DNA from: Gillisella vitis
GTDB taxonomy: Bacteria; Pseudomonadota; Alphaproteobacteria; Rhizobiales; Rhizobiaceae
Reading direction: 5' to 3'
DNA: 64,000 nt
Assembly (NCBI RefSeq): GCF_001541345.2
Contig: NZ_LMVL02000003.1
Location: forward strand, 434,001 to 498,000
The notes below the pieces were generated by a model. The model saw only the letters and a program-made list of their open reading frames with translations. It was not told the origin of the DNA and did not search any database. This document shows positions 1-9,095 of the stretch, in pieces (the first letter of the stretch is position 1; every line of letters begins with the position of its first letter). The position numbers and the translations under genes were made by a program.

Positions 1-1242
1 CACGGCAGGCGCGATGCGCAAAATCAGGCGGGGATCGAAAGGCGAGGGGATCAGGTATTCAGGTCCGAACGTCGGCGAATCGCCGCTATAGGCCTTAGCG
101 GCGACCTCTGAGACTTCTTCGCGCGCCAGTGCGGCGATGGCCTTGACGGCGGCCATCTTCATCTCTTCGTTGATCGTGGTCGCGCCGCAATCCAGCGCCC
201 CCCGGAAGATATAAGGGAAGCAGAGAACGTTGTTGACCTGATTGGGATAGTCCGACCGACCTGTGCAGATCATCGCGTCGGGACGGGCGGTGCGCGCCAG
301 TTCCGGCATGATTTCCGGCTTGGGATTGGCCAGAGCCATGATCAGCGGGCTTGGCGCCATCTGTTCCAGCAATTCCGGCTTCAGCACACCCGCCGCCGAC
401 AGACCGAGGAACACATCGGCACCGCAGATGCTTTCGGCAAGCACCCGCTTGTCGCTTTCCTGGGCATAGACCTCTTTCCAGGGGTCCATCAACTCGTTAC
501 GGCCCTTGTAGACCAGGCCCTCAATGTCATGAACCCAGATGTTTTCGCGTTTCGCGCCAAGTGCAACCAGAAGGTTGAGGCAGGCCAGAGCCGCAGCGCC
601 TGCGCCTGACGCGACGATCTTGACGTCGCCGATGGTTTTACCGGCCAGTTCCAGGCCGTTCAGGATGGCGGCGGCGACGATGATCGCGGTGCCGTGCTGG
701 TCATCGTGAAACACCGGAATATTCATCCGGTCACGCAATTGCTGCTCGATTTCGAAGCATTCCGGCGCTTTGATATCTTCAAGGTTGATACCGCCGAAGG
801 TCGGCTCCAGCGACGCGACGGTCGAGACCATGGCGTCGACGGTCATGGCGTCGACCTCGATGTCGAACACATCGATGCCGGCGAATTTCTTGAACAGGAC
901 GGCTTTGCCTTCCATGACCGGCTTGGAGGCCAGCGGGCCGATATTGCCAAGGCCGAGGACGGCGGTGCCGTTGGAAATCACCGCGACCAGATTGGCACGG
1001 GCCGTATAATCGTCGGCGGCCTGTGGATTGTCACGAATGGCAAGGCAGGGAGCGGCAACACCGGGGGAGTAGGCAAGTGCCAGATCGCGCTGATTGCCCA
1101 GCGGCTTGGTTGCCTGGATCTCCAGTTTGCCGGGACGGGGATGCAGATGGTAGAACAGTGCCTGTTCGTCCAGATCACCAGAGGCGGGCGCATTTGTCTT
1201 GGTTTTGTCGTCGGTCATGCTTCTTGCCGGTTCATCGTTCAT
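1..1242 (-). CDS. maeB: NADP-dependent malic enzyme, N-terminal part (runs off window)
   Basis: Oxidative decarboxylation of malate to pyruvate with NADP+, linking the TCA cycle to pyruvate and NADPH. The reverse strand is open for 414 codons from an ATG at 1242 to the window edge. The translation shows the malic domain ([11 protein letters not shown]), then [15 protein letters not shown], the FHDDQHGTA signature and the nucleotide-binding stretch [11 protein letters not shown]. An AG-rich Shine-Dalgarno (GGGGGGAAGAG) lies directly before the ATG. Family members of this type (Tme/MaeB) are about 760 residues with a C-terminal phosphotransacetylase-like domain, which would lie outside the window. 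It is divergent from the phosphoesterase gene at 1400. The NAD-dependent paralogue Dme/MaeA cannot be excluded from this part alone. Confidence 0.9.
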   Translation of the reverse strand, partial: MNDEPARSMTDDKTKTNAPASGDLDEQALFYHLHPRPGKLEIQATKPLGNQRDLALAYSPGVAAPCLAIRDNPQAADDYTARANLVAVISNGTAVLGLGNIGPLASKPVMEGKAVLFKKFAGIDVFDIEVDAMTVDAMVSTVASLEPTFGGINLEDIKAPECFEIEQQLRDRMNIPVFHDDQHGTAIIVAAAILNGLELAGKTIGDVKIVASGAGAAALACLNLLVALGAKRENIWVHDIEGLVYKGRNELMDPWKEVYAQESDKRVLAESICGADVFLGLSAAGVLKPELLEQMAPSPLIMALANPKPEIMPELARTARPDAMICTGRSDYPNQVNNVLCFPYIFRGALDCGATTINEEMKMAAVKAIAALAREEVSEVAAKAYSGDSPTFGPEYLIPSPFDPRLILRIAPAV

Positions 1243-1399
1243 CTCTTCCCCCCTCATACAACAAATCGTTCCACGGACCAGAACATATTTCTGTGCGCCA
1301 TGGCAATTGCATCCCAGCGGTGTACCAGCCGTGTCATCATCCTGAAACACGAGTCTGATTTTGAGAGCATGCCAAAGCTGATCGTAAAGGACCATTCCC

Positions 1400-2260
1400 G
1401 TGAGCGACGAAACCGAAACGCGGCATGTGAGAACCCTCTTCATTTCGGATGTGCATCTCGGCTCGAAGGCCGCAAAAACCGATTTTTTGCTGGATTTCCT
1501 GCGTGTTTACGATGCCGACACGATCATTCTGGTTGGTGATATCGTCGATGGCTGGCGGTTGAAGCGCAGCTGGTACTGGCCGCAGGGCTGTAATGACGTG
1601 GTACAGAAATTGTTGCGCAAGGCGCGCAAGGGGACAAGAATTGTCTATATCCCCGGAAATCACGACGAATTCCTCCGGGGTTTTCCCGGAACCCATTTCG
1701 GCGGAATCGAAGTGCTGGACCAGATGATTCACGAGACGGCCGATCACAAGCGCTATCTGGTTTTGCATGGCGACCAGTTCGATGTTGTTGTGCGCAATGC
1801 GCGCCTGCTCGCCTATATGGGCGACTGGGCTTATGACATTGCCATTGCTATCAATGTGGTTCTGGCGGCCGTACGACGGCGGATGGGCATGCCCTATTGG
1901 TCCTTTTCCGCCTGGGCCAAGCTACAGGTAAAACATGCTGTCAATTTCATTGGGGAGTTCCAGAAAGTCGTTGCTGACGAAGCGCGCCGCAATGACGTGC
2001 ATGGCGTGATCTGCGGCCATATCCACCACGCTGTGATGGAGGATGTCGGCGGTATCCATTACATCAATACCGGCGATTGGGTGGAGAGCTGCACCGCAGT
2101 GGCCGAACATCATGACGGGCATTTCGAGCTGATCGAATGGGGTACGCGCTATAATGCTGCTGATCAGCCGCGCCTGCTGGGGCCGCCGGAGCCGATTCGC
2201 ATCTTTCCGGTGGAAAACCCTGCTGGAACAGAGACGAAAGCAGCACGCTGCAACGCCTAA
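1400..2260 (+). CDS. UDP-2,3-diacylglucosamine diphosphatase-like metallophosphoesterase
   Basis: A 286-residue calcineurin-like phosphoesterase. Metal-binding motifs are in order: DVH (17-19), GDIVDGW (46-52), GNHDE (86-90), HGDQ (123-126) and GHIHH near residue 200. The WYWPQG stretch and overall arrangement resemble the LpxH-like group, which cleaves UDP-2,3-diacylglucosamine to lipid X in lipid A synthesis. Many alphaproteobacteria use LpxI for that step, so an LpxH role is inferred from family only and another pyrophosphate substrate is possible. The start is a GTG with AAGG about 9 nt upstream. The gene is transcribed away from the malic enzyme gene and lies before the lipid-transport operon. 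Confidence 0.8.
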   Translation: MSDETETRHVRTLFISDVHLGSKAAKTDFLLDFLRVYDADTIILVGDIVDGWRLKRSWYWPQGCNDVVQKLLRKARKGTRIVYIPGNHDEFLRGFPGTHFGGIEVLDQMIHETADHKRYLVLHGDQFDVVVRNARLLAYMGDWAYDIAIAINVVLAAVRRRMGMPYWSFSAWAKLQVKHAVNFIGEFQKVVADEARRNDVHGVICGHIHHAVMEDVGGIHYINTGDWVESCTAVAEHHDGHFELIEWGTRYNAADQPRLLGPPEPIRIFPVENPAGTETKAARCNA

Positions 2261-2432
2261 AATGGTTATAGATGACAAAAGCCTGTGGACCGAAGTGTTG
2301 CCCATGGGTTGATCGACACTTTTCCCGTAAAGATCAGTGGAATTGTCGCGCAGGAAGGATATATAGTCGCCAGTATCAAGCCGATGGAGGCTTGCCCACT
2401 CTCTGAGTGATGGCTTTGAAAGTGTATAAGTT

Positions 2433-3596
2433 TTGAGTTCCGGTCAAATGGACAATGCTGCGGTCGACGCCGAACAGTTGGAAGGGGGAGGCGGCCAGCG
2501 TCTCCGCCTGAGCGGACCATGGCGCAATACCACTGTCGATAGCGTGATACCAAAGCTGCTGGAAATGCGTGATGCGTTCGAAAAGGGAGACCTTGCCGGA
2601 AGCAGTGTCGAGATCGATATTTCCGACATTTCCAGCCTTGATACGTCAGGCGCCTGGATTATCCGCCGGATGGAACTTGGCATATCCAAGAATGGCGATG
2701 TGCGCATCGTCGGCGGCAGTGATGTCATGCGCGAATTGATTTCGGCCTTGCCGGAACAGCCGCCTCTGCCCGAAAAAGTTCCAGACCTTCGACCGCTCAC
2801 CCAGCGCGTGTTCGAACCGCTTGGCAAGATGACTGTCAGCCTGTTCGAAGATGTGCTGGCCATGAGCTATGTGCTGGGATCGGCAGTGCGTGGCACCCAG
2901 TCCAAGGAGAGGCGCGGCGGCCGGGCTTCGATTGCTTCCATCGTTAATCAGTTGGACCATATGGGCCTGCGGGCGGTGCCGATAATCCTGCTGATGTCCT
3001 TCCTGATCGGAGCGATTATCGCCCAGCAGGGCGCATTTCAGTTGCGCTATTTTGGTGCCGAGGTTTTCGTGGTCGATCTGGTCGGCATTCTGCAATTGCG
3101 CGAGATCGGCGTTCTGCTGACTGCGATCATGATTGCCGGTCGCTCCGGCAGCGCCATCACCGCTGAAATCGGCTCGATGAAGATGCGCGAAGAGGTTGAT
3201 GCCTTGAAGGTTATCGGCCTCAATCCGATCGGCGTTCTGGTTCTGCCGCGTATCGTCGCTTTGGTCATTGCTCTGCCGCTTCTGACTGTTATCGCCAATT
3301 TCGCAGCGCTTTACGGCGCGGCGGTTGTCTCCCTGGCTTATTCCGGCATCACTTTTCAGGTCTTTGTGACTCGCCTGCACGATGCGGTGGATTATGCAAC
3401 GTTTGCCGCTGGCCTGATCAAGGCGCCCTTTATGGCTGTCGTAATCGGTATCGTCGCGGCTGTGGAGGGTATGAAGGTTGGCGGTAGCGCCGAGTCGCTT
3501 GGCCAGCACGTCACGGCTTCGGTGGTCAAATCGATCTTCGTCGTCATCCTCATGGATGGGCTGTTTGCCGTGTTCTACGCTGCGATCAATTTTTAA
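2433..3596 (+). CDS. MlaE-family ABC transporter permease with N-terminal STAS-like domain
   Basis: Membrane permease of an MCE/Mla-type lipid transporter. Residues about 20-110 form a STAS-like domain (VEIDISDISSLDTSGAW), and about 150-387 are the hydrophobic MlaE/YrbE permease with the typical EIGVLLTAIMIAGRSGSA segment. In E. coli the STAS protein MlaB is separate, so here it appears fused to the permease. A TTG at 2433 is the longest start; an ATG at 2448 is equally possible, and neither has a strong ribosome site. It is the first gene of a compact operon with the ATPase 9 bp downstream, the MCE protein and a lipoprotein. Expected to move phospholipids between inner and outer membrane; direction unknown. 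Confidence 0.88.
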   Translation: MSSGQMDNAAVDAEQLEGGGGQRLRLSGPWRNTTVDSVIPKLLEMRDAFEKGDLAGSSVEIDISDISSLDTSGAWIIRRMELGISKNGDVRIVGGSDVMRELISALPEQPPLPEKVPDLRPLTQRVFEPLGKMTVSLFEDVLAMSYVLGSAVRGTQSKERRGGRASIASIVNQLDHMGLRAVPIILLMSFLIGAIIAQQGAFQLRYFGAEVFVVDLVGILQLREIGVLLTAIMIAGRSGSAITAEIGSMKMREEVDALKVIGLNPIGVLVLPRIVALVIALPLLTVIANFAALYGAAVVSLAYSGITFQVFVTRLHDAVDYATFAAGLIKAPFMAVVIGIVAAVEGMKVGGSAESLGQHVTASVVKSIFVVILMDGLFAVFYAAINF

Positions 3597-3605
3597 GGGG
3601 CCGCC

Positions 3606-4481
3606 GTGGAACAGCAAGACCTTAACACTCAAGACAAAGACAATCACCCGACGCAAGAGGTGCCGCCGCTCAAGGAAGGGCGGGAAGCGGTGTTGTCCGT
3701 GCGTGGTCTGACTGTTGGCTTCGGTGACAAGCTGGTGCTGGACAATCTCGATCTCGATGTCTATCGCGGAGAAATTCTCGGTTTTGTCGGGGCTTCGGGT
3801 GCAGGCAAATCAGTGCTCATGCGCACGGTTCTCCGGCTTTTGCCGCGTCAGGCCGGTCAGATCCACATTCTCGGCGCGGACTATGATGCGGTCAGCGCTG
3901 CCGAGCGTTCCAATCTCGATACACGCCTCGGTGTGCTGTTCCAGCACGGCGCCTTGTTTTCGGCGCTGACGGTCAAGGAAAATATTCAACTTCCGATGCG
4001 GGAATATCTGAAACTGCCGCAAGTGCTGATGGATGAACTGGCCTATCTGAAAATCCAGATGGTCGGCCTGTCTGCGGATGCCGGGGACAAATACCCTTCT
4101 GAACTGTCCGGCGGCATGATCAAGCGGGCGGCTTTAGCGCGGGCGCTGGCGCTTGACCCGGATCTGGTTTTTCTTGACGAGCCAACATCCGGCCTCGATC
4201 CGATCGGCGCTGCCGAGTTCGACGATTTGATTGCCCGCCTGCGCGATACGCTGGGGCTGACCGTCTATATGGTGACCCATGACCTCGACAGCCTGTTTTC
4301 CGTCTGCGATCGCATCGCTGTGCTCGGACAGAAACGAGTCTTGGTTGAAGGACCGTTAACGGATATGCTCGCCTGCGACGACGACTGGGTCAAATCCTAT
4401 TTCCGGGGCAAACGGGCGCGCTCCATCCCCAAACATCAGGAAATGCGCGGCACCCGCGCGATTGCCGGCACGATTGATTGA
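3606..4481 (+). CDS. MlaF-family ABC transporter ATP-binding protein
   Basis: Cytoplasmic ATPase (291 aa) that powers the adjacent MlaE-type permease. Walker A is GASGAGKS (62-69), the ABC signature LSGG is at 167-170, and Walker B VFLDEP (188-193) is followed by TSGLDP and the switch histidine in VTHD. The order of motifs and the short spacer between Walker A and the signature match MlaF/Ttg2A proteins. It starts with GTG at 3606, and about 30 N-terminal residues precede the ABC fold. It sits between the permease (9 bp gap) and the MCE gene (6 bp gap), so co-translation is likely. Confidence 0.9.
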   Translation: MEQQDLNTQDKDNHPTQEVPPLKEGREAVLSVRGLTVGFGDKLVLDNLDLDVYRGEILGFVGASGAGKSVLMRTVLRLLPRQAGQIHILGADYDAVSAAERSNLDTRLGVLFQHGALFSALTVKENIQLPMREYLKLPQVLMDELAYLKIQMVGLSADAGDKYPSELSGGMIKRAALARALALDPDLVFLDEPTSGLDPIGAAEFDDLIARLRDTLGLTVYMVTHDLDSLFSVCDRIAVLGQKRVLVEGPLTDMLACDDDWVKSYFRGKRARSIPKHQEMRGTRAIAGTID

Positions 4482-4487
4482 GATCCT

Positions 4488-5855
4488 ATGGAAACCAAAG
4501 CAAATTACACCATCGTCGGCTTGTTCACGCTTCTTGTGATCCTTGCGGCATTTGGTTTTGTCTACTGGATGGCTGAATATGGCCGTGGTGGTCCAATGTC
4601 ACCGCTGACCATCCGCATTCCTGGCTCCGCCAACGGTCTAAGTGTCGGCTCGCCGGTGCGTTTCAACGGCATCCAGATCGGCTCGGTTGTTTCCTTGAGC
4701 ATCGACCGTGACGATCCGGCCTTTTCCATCGCGGAGACGCAGGTGCAGCAGGATGCACCCATTCGCTCCAATACCAAGGCGGCGCTTGAGGTTCAGGGCC
4801 TGACCGGTGCGGCCTATGTCGAAATGTCGGGTGGCGTTGGTGGCGACGATTTGCTGAAGAAAGCCCAGGAAACCGGCAAGACGGCAGTCCTGGTGGCCGA
4901 TCAGTCAAGCCTGACCAATCTTCTGGCGACGGCTGACAAGATCATGAAGCGCGCCGATGACGCTATCGCCAATGTTCAGGGTTTCGTCGCCGATGCGCGC
5001 GGGCCGTTGACCAATACGATGCGCAACGCTGAAACCTTTTCCAAGGCTTTGGCCGACAATGCCGATGGCATCGACACCTTCCTGAAGAGCGTCAGCGCGC
5101 TTTCCGATACGATCACTGGTCTCTCCGGGCGGCTTGATTCAACGCTTGCCGCAGCTGAAGATCTGCTAAAGGCTGTGGACCGCAACAAGGTCAACCAGAT
5201 CCTGACCAATGCCGAAACGTTCACCGGCAAGATTGCCGATGCCTCCGACAAGGTTGGCGTTGCCGTCGATAATTTTTCGGCGACCGCCAAGACCTTCAAC
5301 GATTTCGGCGTGAAGGCTGAAGGAACGCTTGGGCAGGTCAACGCGCTGATCGCCGCGATCGATACGCAGAAGGTCTCGCGCGTCGTGGACGACGTTTCCG
5401 TGGCGGTAACCGATGCTCGCAGTGCGGCAGCCAACGTCCAATCGGTGACCGAGACCTTCAAGGATCGTAAACCGGATATCGACCAGGCCATCAGCGACTT
5501 TACTCAGCTTTCCAACCGGCTGAACAATGCTTCGACTAGGGTCGATGGCATTTTGGCCAAGGTCGATGCGTTGCTGGGCTCTGACGATACCAATTCGCTC
5601 TCGGCTGAGGCCAAGCGCACCCTTCAGTCCATTCGCGCCGTGGCTGATAATCTTAACCAGAAGATCGGTCCGATTGCTGACAATCTGTCGAAGTTCTCGT
5701 CTTCGGGCCTGAAGGATATTCAGACGCTGGTCAACGATACCCGCAGCACCGTGAAGAACCTGGATGACACGATCAGCAATTTCGACCGCGATCCGCAACG
5801 GCTGATCTTCGGTGGCGACAACGTCAAGCAATATGATGGGCGGACAAGACGGTGA
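4488..5855 (+). CDS. MCE (MlaD-like) substrate-binding protein
   Basis: Periplasmic, membrane-anchored lipid-binding component (455 aa). Residues about 7-27 are one transmembrane helix, followed by an MCE domain (about 40-115: NGLSVGSPVRFNGIQIGSV, then LTGAAYVEM). The rest, about 130-440, is a long alpha-helical region rich in Ala, Asp, Asn and Thr with repeating heptad-like spacing. This is far longer than E. coli MlaD (about 180 residues) and closer to the long MCE proteins of alphaproteobacteria, whose helical tails may form a tube or barrel. Its stop codon overlaps a possible GTG start of the lipoprotein gene (GTGA at 5852-5855). Confidence 0.9.
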   Translation: METKANYTIVGLFTLLVILAAFGFVYWMAEYGRGGPMSPLTIRIPGSANGLSVGSPVRFNGIQIGSVVSLSIDRDDPAFSIAETQVQQDAPIRSNTKAALEVQGLTGAAYVEMSGGVGGDDLLKKAQETGKTAVLVADQSSLTNLLATADKIMKRADDAIANVQGFVADARGPLTNTMRNAETFSKALADNADGIDTFLKSVSALSDTITGLSGRLDSTLAAAEDLLKAVDRNKVNQILTNAETFTGKIADASDKVGVAVDNFSATAKTFNDFGVKAEGTLGQVNALIAAIDTQKVSRVVDDVSVAVTDARSAAANVQSVTETFKDRKPDIDQAISDFTQLSNRLNNASTRVDGILAKVDALLGSDDTNSLSAEAKRTLQSIRAVADNLNQKIGPIADNLSKFSSSGLKDIQTLVNDTRSTVKNLDDTISNFDRDPQRLIFGGDNVKQYDGRTRR

Positions 5856-5884
5856 CAGGTTTTTCCGTGAAAAAGGGACAGATG

Positions 5885-6499
5885 ATGGGGTATTCTTTAG
5901 CGGTTCTGCGTCCAATGGCGGTGTTGCGCGCCGCTTGTGCCCTGTCCATTCTTGGCGTGATGCTGGCGGGCTGCGGCACGACGCCCAACGACACATACGA
6001 TCTGGCCAGTATCCGTGCTGCCACCACAACCCAATCGGCCCAAAAGCGGCAGGTTCTGGTTGCCGATCCGACCGCGTTGAAAGTGCTCGACAGCGACATG
6101 ATCGTGGTGCGCGTGTCCGGCACGGAAATGCAATATCTGGCCAAGTCGCAATGGAGCGACAAGCTGCCGCGCATGGTGCAGTCGAAACTGGTCGAGGCTT
6201 TCGAAAATACCGGTAAGCTCGGCGGTGTCGGCAAGCCGGGGCAGGGCCTGGCAATCGATTATCAATTGCTATCCGATATCAGGACGTTCGAAGTCGAGGC
6301 TGGCGGTATTCGCCGGGCCAATGTCGAGATTTCCGTTAAGCTGCTCAATGACCGCAATGGCAGTGTGATTTCTCAGAAGGTATTTTCCGCCAGCGTTCCA
6401 GCCCGTGGCGGCGACAATCAGGCACTCGTCAATGCTCTGTCACAGGCTTTCGCACAGGTTAGCGGCGATATCGTCAACTGGACGTTGACGACGATCTGA
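5885..6499 (+). CDS. ABC-type transport auxiliary lipoprotein (PqiC-like)
   Basis: Outer-membrane-type lipoprotein completing the lipid transport operon. A hydrophobic segment ends in the lipobox LAGC, with the acylated Cys about 30 residues from the ATG at 5885. That ATG has AGGGA six bases upstream. The reading frame is open back to a GTG at 5852 that overlaps the MCE stop codon, so a longer N-terminus is possible. After the lipobox, the DLASIR, TALKVLDSDMIVVR and LPRMVQSKL segments resemble the ABC-type transport auxiliary component family (PqiC-like), which forms the outer-membrane end of MCE transporters. It is convergent with the MocR gene. Confidence 0.8.
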   Translation: MGYSLAVLRPMAVLRAACALSILGVMLAGCGTTPNDTYDLASIRAATTTQSAQKRQVLVADPTALKVLDSDMIVVRVSGTEMQYLAKSQWSDKLPRMVQSKLVEAFENTGKLGGVGKPGQGLAIDYQLLSDIRTFEVEAGGIRRANVEISVKLLNDRNGSVISQKVFSASVPARGGDNQALVNALSQAFAQVSGDIVNWTLTTI

Positions 6500-6508
6500 T
6501 CCCTGGAG

Positions 6509-6534
6509 GCAACGCCGTCACATGACGGCGTTGC
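6509..6534. terminator. Hairpin between convergent genes
   Basis: A 12-bp perfect inverted repeat (GCAACGCCGTCA / TGACGGCGTTGC) with a 2-base centre lies 9 bp after the lipoprotein stop. It overlaps the last codons and stop of the convergent MocR gene. There is no T-run on either side, so a bidirectional terminator role is only inferred. Confidence 0.45.
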
Positions 6535-7942
6535 TGCCGACCGGGATCTGGTCGAGAATCCGCCTGAGCGTGATCAGGCCACCTTCAGCGATGCTTCGAT
6601 CCCGCCCTTCGCTGAAGCCGGCGCGGATATGATGGAATACCCGGGATGAACGGGCCGGCTTGAACTCGTCTTCATCATCGATCAACACGCCCTGATCCAG
6701 CGCGGCCTGCTTGAATGTGCCAGACAGCCATGGCTCCGGCAGCTTCAGCCAGAAATATGGCAGGCGTGGATGCGAGCGGAATTCGTAGCCCTCGAACAAG
6801 TGCCGGACGATCTGTTCCCGGGCTGAAAGCTCGTCAAGCACCCGCCCGCGAATGTCATCCGCAGCACCCGACAAAACCAGGCGCGCAGATAATTCCGCCA
6901 GCAGGAAGGGCAGGCCGCCACAGACCATTTTCTGGGTGACGCGAACGCGCTGGCTCATATGGTCGGGGCAGGCGACCCAGCCGCCGCGCACTCCGGCGGC
7001 AACGGATTTCGACAGGCTGTTGAGCAGAAATGTCCGGTCTGGCGCCAGTTGGGCCAGCAAGGGAATGCCATCGCCGACCAGCGCCCCATAAATGTAATCC
7101 TCGATCAGCCAGACATTATAACGGCGGGCGATGTCGACGATCTCCAGCCGCCGTGACAGGGGCAGGCAGGATAGCGTCGGGTTCTGGCCGGACGACATGA
7201 TGAAGGCTGCCTTTGGGTGCTCGCGTGCGCAGACCCGTTCAAAGTCCTCTGGGATAATGCCGTCATGGTCGGAATCCACCAGCGCAATCTGGCGCCCCAT
7301 CAGAGAGGCGCTGCGGGCAATCTGCGAATAAGTGAGGTGTTCGCATACGATCCGGTCACCGGTGCCGCTGATGGCGGCGATCACCGCATTGACCCCGGCA
7401 TGTACACCCATCTGCGGCACGATATTGGCAGCCTCCGGGCTCCAGTCGCCATTCGACAGCCAGCGGCGGCCCGCTTCCAACCAGTCCGGTAGCAGGATTC
7501 GAGTGTAGCTGGCGATCTCGTCCGGTTGGTCACGGGCGATGTCGGTCATCAATCGGCCGATAATCTCCGCCTGACCGACATCGATGGCTGCGGTGGTGTC
7601 AAAGCGCAGCTTGCCCGGTGGCGGCGACAGCGTTCGCGTGCCGCCATAGGTGAGGGTGACGGGGTCGCGATGACTATCGGTTTCGCCCTCGGCCAGACTT
7701 GACTGGACGTAAGTGCCGCGCCCGACTTCACCTGTCACCAGCCCTCGTTCCCGCAACAGCGCATAGGCACGGGTAATTGTCCCAATTGTCACCTTCAGAT
7801 CGAAGGCAAGATCCCGCTGCGGCGGCAGTTTTGCGCCGGACGACAACCTGCCGGTCTTGATATCCGCCTCTGCCCGATCCGCAATCCTGATATAAAGCGG
7901 ACCCTCTGCTGTCGAAAGGTCGGGGAGCCAATGTGTTACCAT
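6518..7942 (-). CDS. MocR/PdxR-type regulator (GntR HTH fused to aminotransferase fold)
   Basis: A 474-residue fusion regulator. The N-terminal winged helix (LPPQRDLAFDLKVTIGTITR, about 40-60) is of GntR type. The remainder is a class I aminotransferase-like domain with QNPT, EDYIYG and the PLP lysine in SLSKS (Lys about 312), all retained, so it may bind PLP. The frame is open to 8011, but the ATG at 7942 is chosen because AAGGA lies 8 bases upstream and the protein then begins just before the HTH. A GACAAT-N7-ATTGTC inverted repeat covers this ribosome site, suggesting autoregulation. It is divergent from a DUF1127 gene. The effector and targets are not evident; no pyridoxine or GABA gene is adjacent. 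Confidence 0.88.
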   Translation of the reverse strand: MVTHWLPDLSTAEGPLYIRIADRAEADIKTGRLSSGAKLPPQRDLAFDLKVTIGTITRAYALLRERGLVTGEVGRGTYVQSSLAEGETDSHRDPVTLTYGGTRTLSPPPGKLRFDTTAAIDVGQAEIIGRLMTDIARDQPDEIASYTRILLPDWLEAGRRWLSNGDWSPEAANIVPQMGVHAGVNAVIAAISGTGDRIVCEHLTYSQIARSASLMGRQIALVDSDHDGIIPEDFERVCAREHPKAAFIMSSGQNPTLSCLPLSRRLEIVDIARRYNVWLIEDYIYGALVGDGIPLLAQLAPDRTFLLNSLSKSVAAGVRGGWVACPDHMSQRVRVTQKMVCGGLPFLLAELSARLVLSGAADDIRGRVLDELSAREQIVRHLFEGYEFRSHPRLPYFWLKLPEPWLSGTFKQAALDQGVLIDDEDEFKPARSSRVFHHIRAGFSEGRDRSIAEGGLITLRRILDQIPVGSNAVM

Positions 7943-7961
7943 GACAATTATCCTTATTGTC
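7943..7961. promoter_or_regulatory. Candidate operator 1, GACAAT-N7-ATTGTC
   Basis: Perfect inverted repeat (arms GACAAT/ATTGTC, extending to TGACAAT/ATTGTCA at 7942-7962) with a 7-bp spacer. It lies on the ribosome-binding site of the MocR gene. The same arms and spacer recur at 8050. Assignment to the MocR protein is inferred from position. Confidence 0.55.
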
Positions 7962-8044
7962 ACCTTCAATGGTACGATTGTATCTATAAATACACAGATA
8001 ACAAGCGACACAATCGAAGATTACGAGATTTTAGGATCATGGCG

Positions 8045-8368
8045 ATGGTGACAATAGATACAATTGTCTTGCGGGATACAGATGCTGCTGGCAGTGCCCA
8101 GTCAAGCTATCATCACGGCAGTGTTTTACGCGATCCTGTATGGTGGCTTTTGAAACATATCGGGACGGTGAGGGCACGGCTGAAGCGGTGGCAGGTGACG
8201 CGCCGGACCCGAAAGGACCTTACGGATCTGGATGCGTGTCTGTTACGCGATATCGGCATATCGCGTGAGGAAGCCCGCTTGGAAATGCGCAAGTCTATTT
8301 ACCTGCACTGGACGGCTGAGCTTTTGCCGCCCCATCATCATGCGCCTATCAAATTCCCGGTGCTATAG
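8045..8368 (+). CDS. DUF1127 domain small protein
   Basis: A 107-residue protein with a C-terminal DUF1127 region: an Arg-rich helix (RARLKRWQVTRRTRKDL) followed by LDACLLRDIGISREEA, typical of this short alphaproteobacterial family. Some DUF1127 proteins in Agrobacterium and related bacteria are linked to phosphate, RNA or stress phenotypes; the role here is unknown. The frame is open from 7931, but ATG 8045 is chosen because AGGA lies 8 bases upstream; ATG 8039 is too close to that site. It is divergent from the MocR regulator, and its first codons carry a candidate operator. It ends 25 bp before the convergent PagL-like gene. Confidence 0.75.
   Translation: MVTIDTIVLRDTDAAGSAQSSYHHGSVLRDPVWWLLKHIGTVRARLKRWQVTRRTRKDLTDLDACLLRDIGISREEARLEMRKSIYLHWTAELLPPHHHAPIKFPVL
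8050..8068. promoter_or_regulatory. Candidate operator 2, GACAAT-N7-ATTGTC
   Basis: Second copy with identical arms and identical 7-bp spacing, beginning 107 bp after copy 1 and lying over the first codons of the DUF1127 gene. A third, looser pair (CGATTGT at 7975-7981 and ACAATCG at 8010-8016) lies between them. The pairing at both ends of a divergent region suggests one regulator controlling both genes. Confidence 0.5.
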
Positions 8369-8393
8369 TCCAAGGGATCGTTGAGCGCAGTCG

Positions 8394-8951
8394 TCAGAAT
8401 TTATATCCGACCATCACGCCCGCCCGCGTCATGCCATCATTCGGATCGCAGAGATCGGCATTGGAAGCGTGCTCGATCTGCCCCATCACGCTCCAGGTCT
8501 TGTTGATTCGGTAGCCGAGCGCTGCATATTCACGAAACAGCACGCGGCAGCCAAGATCCGGGCCGTTGCGGTGTTGCTCGTCAATGGCGCCATCATGGAT
8601 CACGCCGCCAAAGCCTGCTTCGATAAAGGCTTTGGAGGAGAAGATGTCGGTCGTCCAACTGAAGCCCGCATAGATTTGATTGTTGAGACTGTCGCCACCG
8701 ATTTCTCCGCCGACATGAACCCTTGGCCGTGCAAGGCTGTCGAGGAAACCGGAGGCGGAATCGCGGGAGAATGGGTCGAACAACATCGTGACTTCACCGG
8801 CGCCACCATGTTCATGGCCCTGGATTGAGGTGACGGCCCCGAAACGCAATTCGTCGAAAATAGTGTCGCCAGCAAATGCGGATTGGTTGGTAACGGTAAA
8901 CAGGAAAAGGCCAGCCAAGGCCGATGCTCTTATCGAAGACAGCGCAATCAT
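8394..8951 (-). CDS. PagL-like acyloxyacyl hydrolase (lipid A 3-O-deacylase)
   Basis: Outer-membrane beta-barrel enzyme (185 aa) expected to remove the 3-O acyl chain from lipid A. Residues 1-27 look like a Sec signal peptide ending ..QSAFA. The body has alternating beta-strand patterns, and the PagL catalytic pair is visible as EHASNADLC (His and Ser two residues apart) near residue 162. The protein ends in an aromatic residue (VGYKF), as outer-membrane proteins do. PagL activity is known from Rhizobium etli lipid A. The C28 acylation cluster 47 kb away belongs to the same pathway. It is convergent with the DUF1127 gene. Confidence 0.85.
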   Translation of the reverse strand: MIALSSIRASALAGLFLFTVTNQSAFAGDTIFDELRFGAVTSIQGHEHGGAGEVTMLFDPFSRDSASGFLDSLARPRVHVGGEIGGDSLNNQIYAGFSWTTDIFSSKAFIEAGFGGVIHDGAIDEQHRNGPDLGCRVLFREYAALGYRINKTWSVMGQIEHASNADLCDPNDGMTRAGVMVGYKF

Positions 8952-9095
8952 TGTTATTCAAATTCCTCGCTCGAATCCCGATGATTCGCCGAGGTTTAAT
9001 TTGCCAATTTTTCCAAGCAAACGCAGTGTCAAAATCGCCACGCTGGGCATTTATCGCCGCGTGGCCGAGGCGCTGTCGCGCGTTTCAACGTAACA

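Noticed and set aside
694-1539. 281-residue plus-strand ORF
   Set aside because: It is antisense to the malic enzyme reading frame, which shows clear conserved motifs.
2646-3656. 336-residue minus-strand ORF
   Set aside because: Antisense to the MlaE-type permease gene.
5166-6254. 362-residue minus-strand ORF
   Set aside because: Antisense to the MCE protein and lipoprotein genes of a coherent operon.
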